From Pseudomonadota bacterium (GTDB lineage: Bacteria; Pseudomonadota; Gammaproteobacteria; Steroidobacterales; Steroidobacteraceae), in the NCBI GenBank assembly GCA_025355245.1, contig JANXZZ010000267.1, positions 1-48,440 of the forward strand: a DNA stretch of 48,440 nucleotides, written 5' to 3'. Positions 33,918-42,410 of this stretch are shown here, piece by piece. A program made the translations under genes and the position numbers. The first letter of the stretch is position 1. Each line of letters starts with the position of its first letter. The notes beneath the pieces are model-generated. The model searched no databases and was not told the DNA's origin. It saw only the letters and a list, made by a program, of their open reading frames with translations.

Positions 33918-34316
33918 AGCTGTGGCCGTCGCGGGTTTGCGAGGCCCGGCGACTGGCTCGCGGTGGCACTCCACTGAGATTGCGAACGTCACGGTGACCG
34001 AGGGCGTCCACATCGCCGGAGATGCATCGTCAGCAGACGCGCTTCTCGGGCGTTGGGCGGAACGCGTGGATCGCCGAGGCGAGACGGTCCCGGCTCACGA
34101 CGCTGCGCACGGCCAACGTGAGTTGAAGAACACCGGTTGTGTCGCCCGCTTGTCGAGCGTTCGCCGCGCGCTTCGCGGTAGCGCCCGTTCAGCGTGAAGC
34201 CGGTCGCCGTCAATCCCGCGGAGCGCCATCGATTCTCTGAAGACCCAAATTCCGTGGACTAACGCGCGGATGCCGGCCGACGTGAGCAGCGCCGCTGGTG
34301 CGGGGCGTCGCGTACG

Positions 34317-34326
34317 TTGCTATGCT
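34317..34326 (+). promoter_or_regulatory. TTGCTATGCT motif (candidate -10 element), copy 1
   Basis: One of three exact intergenic copies on the plus strand, here 83 bases before the esterase start. TATGCT (34321-34326) could serve as a -10 box; no clear -35. Confidence 0.4.
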
Positions 34327-34409
34327 GGGCCGCATTCGTGAATCGCGCGCACTGATGGCACCGAACGACCGGCCACGTCCGCCGCATCGCGCGATTTTCA
34401 GGGGATTCT

Positions 34410-35372
34410 ATGCAGGGCACTCGACGCACGCGTATTGTCCGCCTCGCCCTGACGGTGCTTATCGCGCTGGTTGCCCTGGCGCCGTCCCACCCGGCCGAAT
34501 CGGCTGCCGGTCCGCCGTGCAGATCGACAGTGACCGGCGATGTTCGCTTCCACACGCTCGACAGCAAAATATTTGCCAATTCGCGCACCCTGCGTGTGCT
34601 GGTGCCGCCCGGATATGACGCGCCGGAGAATGCAGGCCGACGGTACCCGGTGCTGTACCTTCTCGACGGCCAGAACCTGTTCGACGCCTGCCTGTCGGAA
34701 TACAGCCATCGCGAGTGGGGTGTCGACGAGACCGTCGATCGGCTGATCGCCGCGCACGCGCTCCCACCTTTGATCGTCGTCGGCATCGACCACGCGGGCA
34801 AGGACCGCGCGCATGAGTTCCTGCCCTACAAGGACTATGTCGGCAACCCGACGATGGCTCAACCGGCCGGGCAGCGCTTCCCCGATTTCCTGACCGAAGA
34901 GGTGATGCCGTTCGTCGGCGCGCGCTACCGGACGCTCACGGGCCACGACAACACCGGCGTCGGTGGCTCGTCCTACGGCGGCGTCGCGGCGCTCTACGCG
35001 CTGCTCGCGAAACCGATGGAGTTCGGCTACGGGCTGATCGAGAGCCCGACCCTCTGGGTCGGGATGGGGCAGCTGGTCCGGGACACCGGTCCGCTGGCAG
35101 CGCTTCCCAAGAAAGTGTTTTTCGGCTTCGGCGGTCGCGAAGCCGATGATCCGCGGGAAAGTGCCCTGATGAGCCGGATGATGCAGACGGTAGAGTCCAA
35201 TTTCCACGCGGCCGGCTACGATGACACGAACTTTCGCTACCTCGTCGACGCCGAGGCCGCGCACAACGAAGACGCGTGGGCGAAACGGTTGCCCGACGCG
35301 CTGATGTTCCTGTTCGGTGACTGGCGCGATCCCGCCACGTCCAAAGCGGGGTCTCGCCCGCACGGACCGTGA
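34410..35372 (+). CDS. Secreted alpha/beta-hydrolase, Fes/IroE-type esterase
   Basis: 320 residues with a signal peptide (arginine-rich start then LALTVLIALVALAPS, cleavage about residue 30). The esterase-D-like fold shows RTLRVLVPPGYD, YPVLYLLDGQNLFD, the nucleophile elbow GGSSYGG (Ser188) and a C-terminal His in AAHNEDAWAKRLPDAL. Family members include enterobactin esterases and acetyl-xylan/feruloyl esterases; no siderophore genes are nearby, so the substrate is open. Cytoplasmic export to the periplasm is expected. Confidence 0.9.
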   Translation: MQGTRRTRIVRLALTVLIALVALAPSHPAESAAGPPCRSTVTGDVRFHTLDSKIFANSRTLRVLVPPGYDAPENAGRRYPVLYLLDGQNLFDACLSEYSHREWGVDETVDRLIAAHALPPLIVVGIDHAGKDRAHEFLPYKDYVGNPTMAQPAGQRFPDFLTEEVMPFVGARYRTLTGHDNTGVGGSSYGGVAALYALLAKPMEFGYGLIESPTLWVGMGQLVRDTGPLAALPKKVFFGFGGREADDPRESALMSRMMQTVESNFHAAGYDDTNFRYLVDAEAAHNEDAWAKRLPDALMFLFGDWRDPATSKAGSRPHGP

Positions 35373-35545
35373 TCGCGATGGGCTAAATATCGGGTGAGCA
35401 CCCCGTCGGAGCTTCCTCGAAGTGCGCCGCCACGAGCATCAGCTGTCAAATCGATCTCACTAACGGTACGCGCTGCCGCTCGGGGTACCGCGCGACGTAC
35501 TCGGGAGGCAGCCAATTGCGGTGCTCGTCCGGCGCCGGATCGTTC

Positions 35546-36826
35546 TCAGTCGATTGCCCGCCGGCGCGCCGCGGTCACTTCACGCGCCGTTACGGTGGAC
35601 GCAGCGTTTCCCCAGCACCGACGAACATAAGTGACCGCCGCCGAAATTTCTCCATCGGTGAGTGTCCATCCAAAAGGCGGCATCGACGCGCCGGTTGGAG
35701 CGCGATCAGTTGCTGCATTCTGAGTGCCGTGCAGCACGACCCGTATTAGCGACGCCGGATCTTCCGATTGTGCGATGGGACTCCCTTTCATCGGTGGAAA
35801 CAGGTGCGCTATACCCACCCCGTCACGGCCGTGACAGGAGGCACAAGCGTCGACATAGACGGCCTCGCCCATCGCGATCACATCTGCGGCAGGGGCTCCG
35901 TCAGTTCGGGTGTCGCCGCGGAGGGTAGGACGCGATTTGAGGTAGAGCGCGACAGCATCGATGTCCGATCGCGACATCCTCGACGTCGAATTGGCAACAA
36001 CCTCCGCCATCGGGCCTGAAGCAGCGTACGAATTGCTGCCAGCCAATAGGTACTCAGAAACCTGCTCGATGGACCACGCGCCGAGTCCCGTGCGGCGGTC
36101 GTCGCGCAGATTGGAGGAGAACCATCCTTCGAGTTCGCCTCCCGCGAGCAGGCGCTTGGAGTCGTCGCCTCCCAGGCGGCTCTTCGGCGTGCGGCAGCCG
36201 CCACAGTGGCCGGGGCCTTCAACGAGGTAAGCGCCGCGATTCCACTCTGCGGAGCGATTCGGCCGTGATGCGAATTCGCTCGGACGGAAATGGAGTTTGT
36301 TCCACGCAGCGACCAGCGATCGGATGCGCAACGGGAACGGTAGCTGGTCCTCGTCGACGGGATTGGCGACGGGAACGACCGTCGTGAGGTGGGCGCGAAT
36401 CGCGATAACGTCGGCGACAGGCATCCGGGTGTAGTACGCGTAGGGCATCGCGGGATCCAGATGCTCCCCGCGTCGGCCGATACCCTCCCTCACGGCGCGC
36501 ACGAACTCCGCGTCCGTCCACACACCGATTCCGGTCTTCGCGTCAGGAGTGATGTTCGACGCGCGAAGCGTGCCAAACGGGGTCGACAGTGGCTTCCCTC
36601 CGGCGTAAGGATCGCCCGAACTGCCGGTGTGACACGGCGCGCAATCGGCAATCGTCGCGAGGCAGTGACCACGCTCGACTACTGCTGTTTACCCCGAGTT
36701 CGCTGCGGTCGCGACGGTCGAGCGCTGCTCACCCGGCGCCGCACCGGCGCAGCCGCCAATCAGGGCAAGCAGGGCGAGGAGAAGGGCGCGGCGCACGCCG
36801 GAAATCGCTCGGATGAAAGAAGCCAC
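35546..36826 (-). pseudogene. Decayed multihaem cytochrome c lipoprotein (alcohol-dehydrogenase cytochrome-subunit type)
   Basis: A frame of 426 codons from GTG 36826 encodes a lipoprotein signal (LALLALIGGC, Cys26) and three haem-c segments. These are ADCAPCHTG, GHCGGCRTPKS and ACASCHGRDG. Codon 46 (36691-36689) is TAA, separating the signal peptide from the first haem site. The second site has Arg in place of the haem-ligating His (CGGCR for CxxCH). The portion from GTG 36523 is open but lacks signal and first haem. Relatives pass electrons from quinoprotein or flavin dehydrogenases to the respiratory chain. Two independent lesions argue for a dead gene; no dehydrogenase gene is adjacent. 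Confidence 0.82.
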
Positions 36827-37063
36827 CCGGCGGAAACCGGATCCGTGGCAGTAGCTGTGCGAGGCTTCTCGGCTTCAGCGGTCGCAAAACCGCCGACTCG
36901 CCGGGACGCGCCCTGACGACCCGGACGATGCACGCCAAGGCGACGGCCGGATCTCGCGGCGATAGCCTCTGAGAGCCGACGCCAGAGTGCCGCGAGTCGT
37001 GGCGATTGTGTGCATCACGGCGGCGTGGGACGATTCCACGAATACGAGAGGGGGAGCGGACCA

Positions 37064-37810
37064 ATGGTCGAGCGGGTAGCGCTGGTGACGGGCGGCGGTC
37101 GGGGCATCGGGCGCGAAGCGGCGCTGTTGCTGTCGGCATCCGGTGTGCGCGTGATGATCGCGGCGCGCAGCGCGACGGAACTCGCGGGCGTCGGCCTCGA
37201 GTACGTATCGGCCGATCTTGGCACCGCGGAGGGCTGCGCCCTGGCCGTTGCCGAAACCGAGCGACGACTCGGACCGGTCGACCTTCTCGTCGTGAACCAC
37301 GGCATCGGCTCGGCCCACGAGCGTCTGGTTTGGGAGCAGGACCCGGCCGTCTGGCGCGAGACGATGCGCATTAATCTCGACGGCCCGTTCGAACTCGCGC
37401 GGCTCGCGGTCGGTGGCATGTGCAAGCGCGGCTTCGGCCGCGTCGTGTTCACGAGCTCGACGGCCGGCGAGAAAGCGGAGCGCTCCGGAAGCGCATACAC
37501 CGCCTCCAAGCACGGCGTCATCGGGCTTGCACGCGCGATTGCGCAGGACGCGGGGCCCTTCGGCGTCACCTCGAACGCGGTACTGCCGGGCTGGGTGAAG
37601 ACTGCGATGGCCGAGCGGTCCGCGAAGGCGGAGGCCGAACGGCGTGCGATCACCGTCGAGCAGGTGTGGAGCGAGCGTGCGGCGATTTACCCGCAGAAGC
37701 GCGTTCTGGAACCGCGCGAAGTCGCACAGGTAATCGCATTCCTGTGCAGCGACGCTGCTGGGGGCGTGAACGGGGAGGCGATCACCGTGGCGCTCGGCGG
37801 CATTTGGTAG
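37064..37810 (+). CDS. Short-chain dehydrogenase/reductase
   Basis: 248 residues from ATG 37064, preceded by GAGAGGGGGAGCG. NAD(P) loop TGGGRGIG, NHG in place of the usual NNAG, catalytic Ser in FTSSTAG and YTASK (Tyr-x3-Lys), and a PGWVKTAMAE segment after the active site. C-terminal GEAITVALGGIW is the normal SDR end. Resembles FabG-like/3-oxoacyl or hydroxysteroid reductases, but the substrate cannot be read from sequence. It starts divergently from the decayed cytochrome gene. Confidence 0.92.
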   Translation: MVERVALVTGGGRGIGREAALLLSASGVRVMIAARSATELAGVGLEYVSADLGTAEGCALAVAETERRLGPVDLLVVNHGIGSAHERLVWEQDPAVWRETMRINLDGPFELARLAVGGMCKRGFGRVVFTSSTAGEKAERSGSAYTASKHGVIGLARAIAQDAGPFGVTSNAVLPGWVKTAMAERSAKAEAERRAITVEQVWSERAAIYPQKRVLEPREVAQVIAFLCSDAAGGVNGEAITVALGGIW

Positions 37811-37925
37811 GCGTCCCGGGCCGCCAGCCGCAAACGCCGGACGGCCGCAGGCGTCGAATTCGGGGCGCGGCTCTGGCTCCGCCATCCCACGAACGGGCGC
37901 TATCGTCCATCGGCGCGTCGACGCC

Positions 37926-37935
37926 TTGCTATGCT
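37926..37935 (+). promoter_or_regulatory. TTGCTATGCT motif, copy 2
   Basis: Second exact copy; TATGCT at 37930-37935. A candidate start codon (ATG 37943) lies only eight bases after it, so a transcript from this box would be essentially leaderless. Confidence 0.4.
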
Positions 37936-37942
37936 GGGTGAA

Positions 37943-38062
37943 ATGAACGTCGAGGCCGGCGCGCGTGGCGGAAGGCCCGCCGACCGGCCGCCCGGCTCTG
38001 CCTGGCGGGATGACTCGGAGCGGCTCGCGGGCGACTCCCCGAACAAAAGGTACGGACGATGA
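37943..38062 (+). CDS. Possible 39-residue leader peptide coupled to the next gene
   Basis: Small ORF from ATG 37943 to TGA whose stop overlaps the next gene's start as ATGA (38059-38062). The product begins MNVEAGARGG, is rich in Arg, Gly, Asp and Pro and has no membrane segment. Its position right after a TATGCT box and its exact overlap suggest a leader that couples translation. The composition gives no independent support, and chance is possible. Confidence 0.35.
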   Translation: MNVEAGARGGRPADRPPGSAWRDDSERLAGDSPNKRYGR

Positions 38063-38448
38063 CTCAGGCTTCCTCGGCGGAGTGGGAAGTGGCGCTAGTC
38101 CTTCCATTGGGTGCGGTCGTCAATCAATTGCGCAGAATCGAAGCGCAGTTGCGACTTCTCAACATGAAGGCGCTGGATCTCGCACGAGAGCGCGACAACG
38201 CGGCGCTGCAACTGCAGGTCCAGTCTCGACTCGAGCAGATAGGCGAAACGCTGGGTTCCGTCGCCGGACTCGTCTCGGACATCCAGGCGGATATCTCGCC
38301 GGGTTACGCAAAAGTGACCCGACTGCCCGTCGATGAGGAGACGGCGTCGCGCCCGCTCGAGGGTTCCGGCGACGATTTGCGGCCGTCTCGCGAGACGGGT
38401 CGCTCGGCACCTGCGGCTTACAAGCCCTACCCCGACCGCGACGATTGA
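38059..38448 (+). CDS. Hypothetical protein with coiled-coil segment
   Basis: 129 residues, unrecognised. The N-terminal half (about 18-75) is helical with heptad-like leucines: NQLRRIEAQLRLLNMKALDL and LQVQSRLEQIGETLGSV. The C-terminal 45 residues are polar and probably disordered. No signal peptide or membrane helix. ATG 38059 has AAAGG nearby and overlaps the small upstream ORF. A dimerising cytoplasmic protein is likely; function unknown. Confidence 0.6.
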   Translation: MTQASSAEWEVALVLPLGAVVNQLRRIEAQLRLLNMKALDLARERDNAALQLQVQSRLEQIGETLGSVAGLVSDIQADISPGYAKVTRLPVDEETASRPLEGSGDDLRPSRETGRSAPAAYKPYPDRDD

Positions 38449-38642
38449 CTCCGACGCGGGAGGGCGTCTCCGTGCGCCCTATATTAAGAGTGCACAGTCG
38501 AGCAGCGCCCCAGGCCGCGAGCACCGGTTGGCGATCGGGCATCGCGCGGCCGCGACGCCGCTCCGCTGTCGGCGGAACGGTCTGAGAGCGGCGCGCGCGA
38601 CGTCCGGGCCGCGCGGGGCTTGCGGGCGGAGGGCCTGGGGTT

Positions 38643-39569
38643 CTAGGCGCGCGCCTGCGCCGATGGCCCGACACCGCGTGTCCGCACCGAATCTCGCATC
38701 GATTCGCTCGTCGCGCCGGATGGCCGGAACATGCGCAAGGCCCGCGGCCAGTCCCGGATGAGGCCCGGAGCCGACGCGTCAATCCCGCCGAGCGCGTACG
38801 TGCGACAGCAGAGTTCGTTCGAGAGGGCCGCACGGTCGAGATCGCGTGGAAGTTTCGCAAACGGAACGGGGGCGCCGACGACCATCGGAATCGAACGCCC
38901 GCGCCGGCGCACGTTCTCGCCGATCAGGAGTCCCCACCGCGCGGCACGGCTGAGGTGGCTCGCCATCTGGAACAGCCGACTGTTCTGACCTTTGAACCAG
39001 ACCGGCAGCACCGGACACTGGGCTCGCACCAATAACTGGGCCGCGAACGGGTGCCACGAGACATCCATCGCGGGTACACGGCCCCAACGGTCCGGCGACG
39101 TCGAGACGCCGCCGGCCGGAAAGATCAGCAGCGCACCGCCCGTCTCGAGGGTGCGGCGCGCCTCGGCCCGGGCCGCGACGTTGATCTTCTGCCCCTGCTT
39201 CGTTCCCGAGGAGTCGACCGGAATCGCGTGACCGCCCATTTCCGGTACGTAGCGGCCGTCATTGATCATTATCTTGAAGTCGCGGCGCACCTGGCTGACG
39301 AGCCAGCACAGCAGCAGGCCGTCGATGATCCCGAACGGATGGTTCGCCACGACCATCAAGGCGCCTCGGTCTGGGACGTGGTCCCACGCCGATGGATCGA
39401 CATCCGCCTTCAGGCCGAATAGTCGAACGCCGTCGTCCCAGAACGCCGTCGGCACGCCGCTCCGGGACCGGTAGGAATCGTAGGCCGCCTGCAGCCGCTG
39501 CTGACCCGAGAGCAGTTCCAGAATTCGGATCACCGTCCGGGTCGGCCGGTCGAGCGTGGCATCGGACAT
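38643..39569 (-). CDS. PlsC-like lysophospholipid acyltransferase family protein
   Basis: 308 residues from ATG 39569 (in-frame GTG 39584 and 39677 are alternatives). The acyltransferase block has [15 protein letters not shown], an H-x5-D spacing seen in the ornithine-lipid/hemolysin-like branch rather than the H-x4-D of PlsC. Further conserved text: [17 protein letters not shown] (block III-like) and [18 protein letters not shown]. No long membrane helix, so peripheral membrane association is expected. It probably acylates a lipid or amino-lipid acceptor. Confidence 0.85.
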   Translation of the reverse strand: MSDATLDRPTRTVIRILELLSGQQRLQAAYDSYRSRSGVPTAFWDDGVRLFGLKADVDPSAWDHVPDRGALMVVANHPFGIIDGLLLCWLVSQVRRDFKIMINDGRYVPEMGGHAIPVDSSGTKQGQKINVAARAEARRTLETGGALLIFPAGGVSTSPDRWGRVPAMDVSWHPFAAQLLVRAQCPVLPVWFKGQNSRLFQMASHLSRAARWGLLIGENVRRRGRSIPMVVGAPVPFAKLPRDLDRAALSNELCCRTYALGGIDASAPGLIRDWPRALRMFRPSGATSESMRDSVRTRGVGPSAQARA

Positions 39570-39698
39570 TGAGTACGGCTTCACGTGCGTCACGGTCCTT
39601 TCACTGTGCGGGAGCGCGTTCAGGCCATTAGGCACGAGAATTGCTAAGGCTTTATGAAGGCTGCGCGCACCAAGCAATCACCGCGCTCTCGCACAACG

Positions 39699-39708
39699 TT
39701 GCTATGCT
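39699..39708 (+). promoter_or_regulatory. TTGCTATGCT motif, copy 3
   Basis: Third exact copy; TATGCT at 39703-39708, 51 bases before the DUF3455 lipoprotein start, which itself has a GAGGAG ribosome site. A -10 role is plausible. Confidence 0.45.
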
Positions 39709-39759
39709 CAATCGTACGGCTGGGGGTAGGACCGGGTAGATCCCGAGGAGCTGTCGCAA

Positions 39760-40317
39760 ATGAGCGACCGCACAAATCAATGGCGCGCGAGCGTATTTAG
39801 TTTGGCGGGCGTCGTGTCGCTCCTGGGGGGATGTGTCACCTCCGGTGGCGGTGCGCTTCCTGACGTACCTGCTTCATTGAAGGTTCCGGCGTCGCAGACG
39901 GTCTCGCGTTGGGTTCGGGCCTCCGGCGTGCAAATCTACGATTGCAAACCGGGCAAGGACGATCCTGCGCAGTTCGCGTGGGTCTTCCGTGCGCCGGAGG
40001 CTGAGCTGCGCGACCGCGCAGGCAAACCGATCGGCAAGCACTACGCGGGCCCCACCTGGGAGGCGAACGACGGCAGCAGGGTCGTCGGCGAAGCCGTGGC
40101 GCGAGATAGCGGGCCGGATGCGACGGCCATACCCTGGTTGCTGCTGCGCGTCGCCTCCGTCACCGGCGATGGCATCTTCAGTCGGACGCAAAGCATCCAG
40201 CGGCTGCACACCGCCGGCGGCAAGGCGCCCGCGGATGGGTGCGGTCAAGCTCAGAACGGCCAGGAGACACGCGTCGCATACACCGCCGACTACGTCTTCT
40301 ACGTCGACCGACGCTGA
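39760..40317 (+). CDS. DUF3455 lipoprotein
   Basis: 185 residues with lipobox LLGGC (Cys25). DUF3455 signatures in order: GVQIYDCKPG, FAWVFRAPEAELRD, GKHYAGPTWEANDGS, IPWLLLRVASV, IQRLHTAGGKAP and VAYTADYVFYVDRR. The family is found in secreted proteins of bacteria and fungi and has no established function. GAGGAG precedes ATG 39760. Confidence 0.9.
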   Translation: MSDRTNQWRASVFSLAGVVSLLGGCVTSGGGALPDVPASLKVPASQTVSRWVRASGVQIYDCKPGKDDPAQFAWVFRAPEAELRDRAGKPIGKHYAGPTWEANDGSRVVGEAVARDSGPDATAIPWLLLRVASVTGDGIFSRTQSIQRLHTAGGKAPADGCGQAQNGQETRVAYTADYVFYVDRR

Positions 40318-40602
40318 CGACCGGTCGGGTTGGCGCCGCAAAAGCGCGGCACGCGGCCGCCGAGTCGGGGGGGCCGACTCACGCGACACCGGCGGCGTCG
40401 ATCACCCGCTGGGCGCCGCCGTCTGTCGTCAGGTCGATGCTGGCTTCGGAGCGGAGGAGGTTCGCCTCAAGGGGTCGCCGCGGCCGCGATGCGCAGCGGG
40501 GTCCCTTCACGGCGATGTCGCGCTCGCGTCTTCGGACGACGATCACGATCGTTCGAAAATCATGGAACGTTGCCGGCGCTACTCCGGCCCGCCGGAACGC
40601 CG

Positions 40603-40773
40603 GTGTACTTCGGCGACGGGGAGTGGGACCCGGCAGCCGCCGGCGGCTTGGGCTGGCGGTTCATCGGCGCGGGACAGCGTCTCAAGGGCAAATTCGCAGA
40701 GTGGATTCCGGACTTCGCATCCACCCGTTCAATCCCCGACCTCCAGGTCTTCCCCGTCGATAGCGATGGCTAG
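40603..40773 (+). pseudogene. Unrecognised coding-like C-terminal fragment
   Basis: About 57 codons with gene-like third-position G/C encode GDGEWDPAAAGGLGWRFIG, then LKGKFAEWIPDFASTRS and IPDLQVFPVDSDG before TAG. The stretch reads like the end of a real protein, but the frame upstream loses that character and I do not recognise a family. A GTG at 40603 could start it. Either a small gene or the tail of a decayed one. Confidence 0.3.
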
Positions 40774-40794
40774 ACGTGGCACGCACGCGCAATT

Positions 40795-41337
40795 TCACGG
40801 TTTGGGCGGCGAAGTCGGATCGCTCCCGTTCTTGATGCTGTTCCAGACAGCAACGTCCCAGGCGTTGTGGATGCCCGTGAACAGCAGCACGACCGATACC
40901 GTCGCGACTCCGTACAGGCTGAAGGCGAGGTCGTGCCAGCCGATGACGGCCATCGCAAGCAAGCCGACGTAGGCGAGCCCCGGGACGACGGCGTTCCAGA
41001 TCCAGTCCTCGTGAACGGGCACGTAGGTCTTGGCGACCGAGCGCATCGCTGCCGTAATCGCCGCTATATAGAGAATCCCCGCGACTGCTCCCACCCCGAG
41101 TCCGGCGCACAGGCTCGTGACCGTCTGGTGGGGTACGCTCAGGTAGGCTGACAGCGCGAGCACCGCTCCAAAGTGGACGATTGTCGGGGTCACGAACGTG
41201 CGCAGCCCGAGCAGGCTCACGCGCTTCACGTCGGCCGCCAGCGCGATGACCACGAAGGTCAATCCGGTCAGGCCGCCGGCGGCCGAACCGACGATGACGT
41301 AGAAATTATCCCATTCGGCAAGCGGTGACGCAGACAC
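40795..41337 (-). CDS. Small multi-helix membrane protein, unknown function
   Basis: 180 residues from GTG 41337 (the open frame extends to 41433 but that part looks non-coding). MSASPLAEWDNFYVIVGSAA is followed by four to five hydrophobic segments: GLTGLTFVVIALAAD, TIVHFGAVLALSAYL, GLGVGAVAGILYIAAIT, VVPGLAYVGLLAMAVIG and YGVATVSVVLLFTGI. C-terminal NAWDVAVWN is hydrophilic. It follows the catabolic operon after 132 bases on the same strand. No family recognised beyond general membrane-protein features. Confidence 0.7.
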   Translation of the reverse strand: MSASPLAEWDNFYVIVGSAAGGLTGLTFVVIALAADVKRVSLLGLRTFVTPTIVHFGAVLALSAYLSVPHQTVTSLCAGLGVGAVAGILYIAAITAAMRSVAKTYVPVHEDWIWNAVVPGLAYVGLLAMAVIGWHDLAFSLYGVATVSVVLLFTGIHNAWDVAVWNSIKNGSDPTSPPKP

Positions 41338-41469
41338 GACCGACCTCGCTGGACTCAAGCTTGAGCGGACAGGCGGGCGGCGACCCTGGGGCACCGGCGC
41401 GTCGTGCGTGGCACACCCCTTGCGCGCGGCCACGCGACTCGCGACGCACCGAAGTGCGCGACCCCCGCT

Positions 41470-42390
41470 TCAGCGCGCCGTGGGCGGATGGTGCTGCAGC
41501 CAATGCTCCGCGATCGCCGAGCGATTGCAGAGCCACGCGGCCTCGTGCTGCCGAACATGCTCGAGCAGACGCGCGAGCGCCCCGATGCGCCCCGGCCGGC
41601 CAATGATCCGGCCGTGCAGGCTGATCGTCATCATCCGTGGGTGCCCCGTGCCACCCTTCCGGTAAAGCCAGTCGAACGCATCCCGGCAGTAGACGAAGAA
41701 TTCCTCGCCGGTCGCGAAGTCGCCGCCCCGCTGCAGACGGCTGTCATTGGTATCGAAGCTGTGGGGAATGACGAGGTGCGCCCGGCCTGACACCTCCGTC
41801 CAGTACGGCAGGTCGTCGTTGTACGCATCACTGTCGTAGAGGAATCCACCGGTCTCCACGACCAGTCGACGCGTGTTGGGACTCGGCCTCCCGGTATACC
41901 AGCCGCGCGGGCGCCGGCCGGTCAGCCGCGTGACGACCTCAATGTTGCGCAAAATGTCGGCGCGTTCCACGTGCTCCGGCACGAACTGGTAATCGATCCA
42001 CCGTTGCCCGTGGCAGGCGACCTCGAATCCGCTGCGCACGATCTCGGCCGCGGCCTCGGGGTTGCGTTCCAGAGCCATGCCGACGGCGTAGACCGTCGCA
42101 TCGACGCCATGCTCGCGGAGCAGGCGCACGATCTCGTAGAATCCCACCCGGCTGCCGTACTCGAAATTCGACTCGACATTGAGGTTCCGGGCGTTCGGGA
42201 GCGGCTCGCCGCCGACGTCGGTCAGCACCGATTCGGAGTGGGTGTCCCCGTGCAGCACGCAGGATTCGCCACCCTCCTCGTAGTTGAGCACCACCGAAAC
42301 GGCGAGCTTCGCGTCGTTTGGCCACCGGGGATGGGGCGGCCGCCCGCGGTAGCCAATCAGGTCGCGCGGGTACGAGCCCGGCGGATTCAT
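41470..42390 (-). CDS. Polysaccharide-deacetylase-fold hydrolase, PuuE allantoinase-like
   Basis: 306 residues from ATG 42390. PuuE-type marks: DLIGYRGRPPHPRWPND, VVLNYEEGGE, SRVGFYEIVRLLREHG, CHGQRWIDY and a WYTGRPSPNTRRLV region, then DAYNDDLPYWTEV. PuuE enzymes hydrolyse allantoin without metal; other members of this clade act as amide/imide deacetylases. It is the last of seven co-directional genes, 20 bases after the epimerase, and may open a ring or remove an acyl group from the operon's substrate. Confidence 0.88.
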   Translation of the reverse strand: MNPPGSYPRDLIGYRGRPPHPRWPNDAKLAVSVVLNYEEGGESCVLHGDTHSESVLTDVGGEPLPNARNLNVESNFEYGSRVGFYEIVRLLREHGVDATVYAVGMALERNPEAAAEIVRSGFEVACHGQRWIDYQFVPEHVERADILRNIEVVTRLTGRRPRGWYTGRPSPNTRRLVVETGGFLYDSDAYNDDLPYWTEVSGRAHLVIPHSFDTNDSRLQRGGDFATGEEFFVYCRDAFDWLYRKGGTGHPRMMTISLHGRIIGRPGRIGALARLLEHVRQHEAAWLCNRSAIAEHWLQHHPPTAR

Positions 42391-42410
42391 GGCCAGCGAT
42401 CCGCGGTCAT

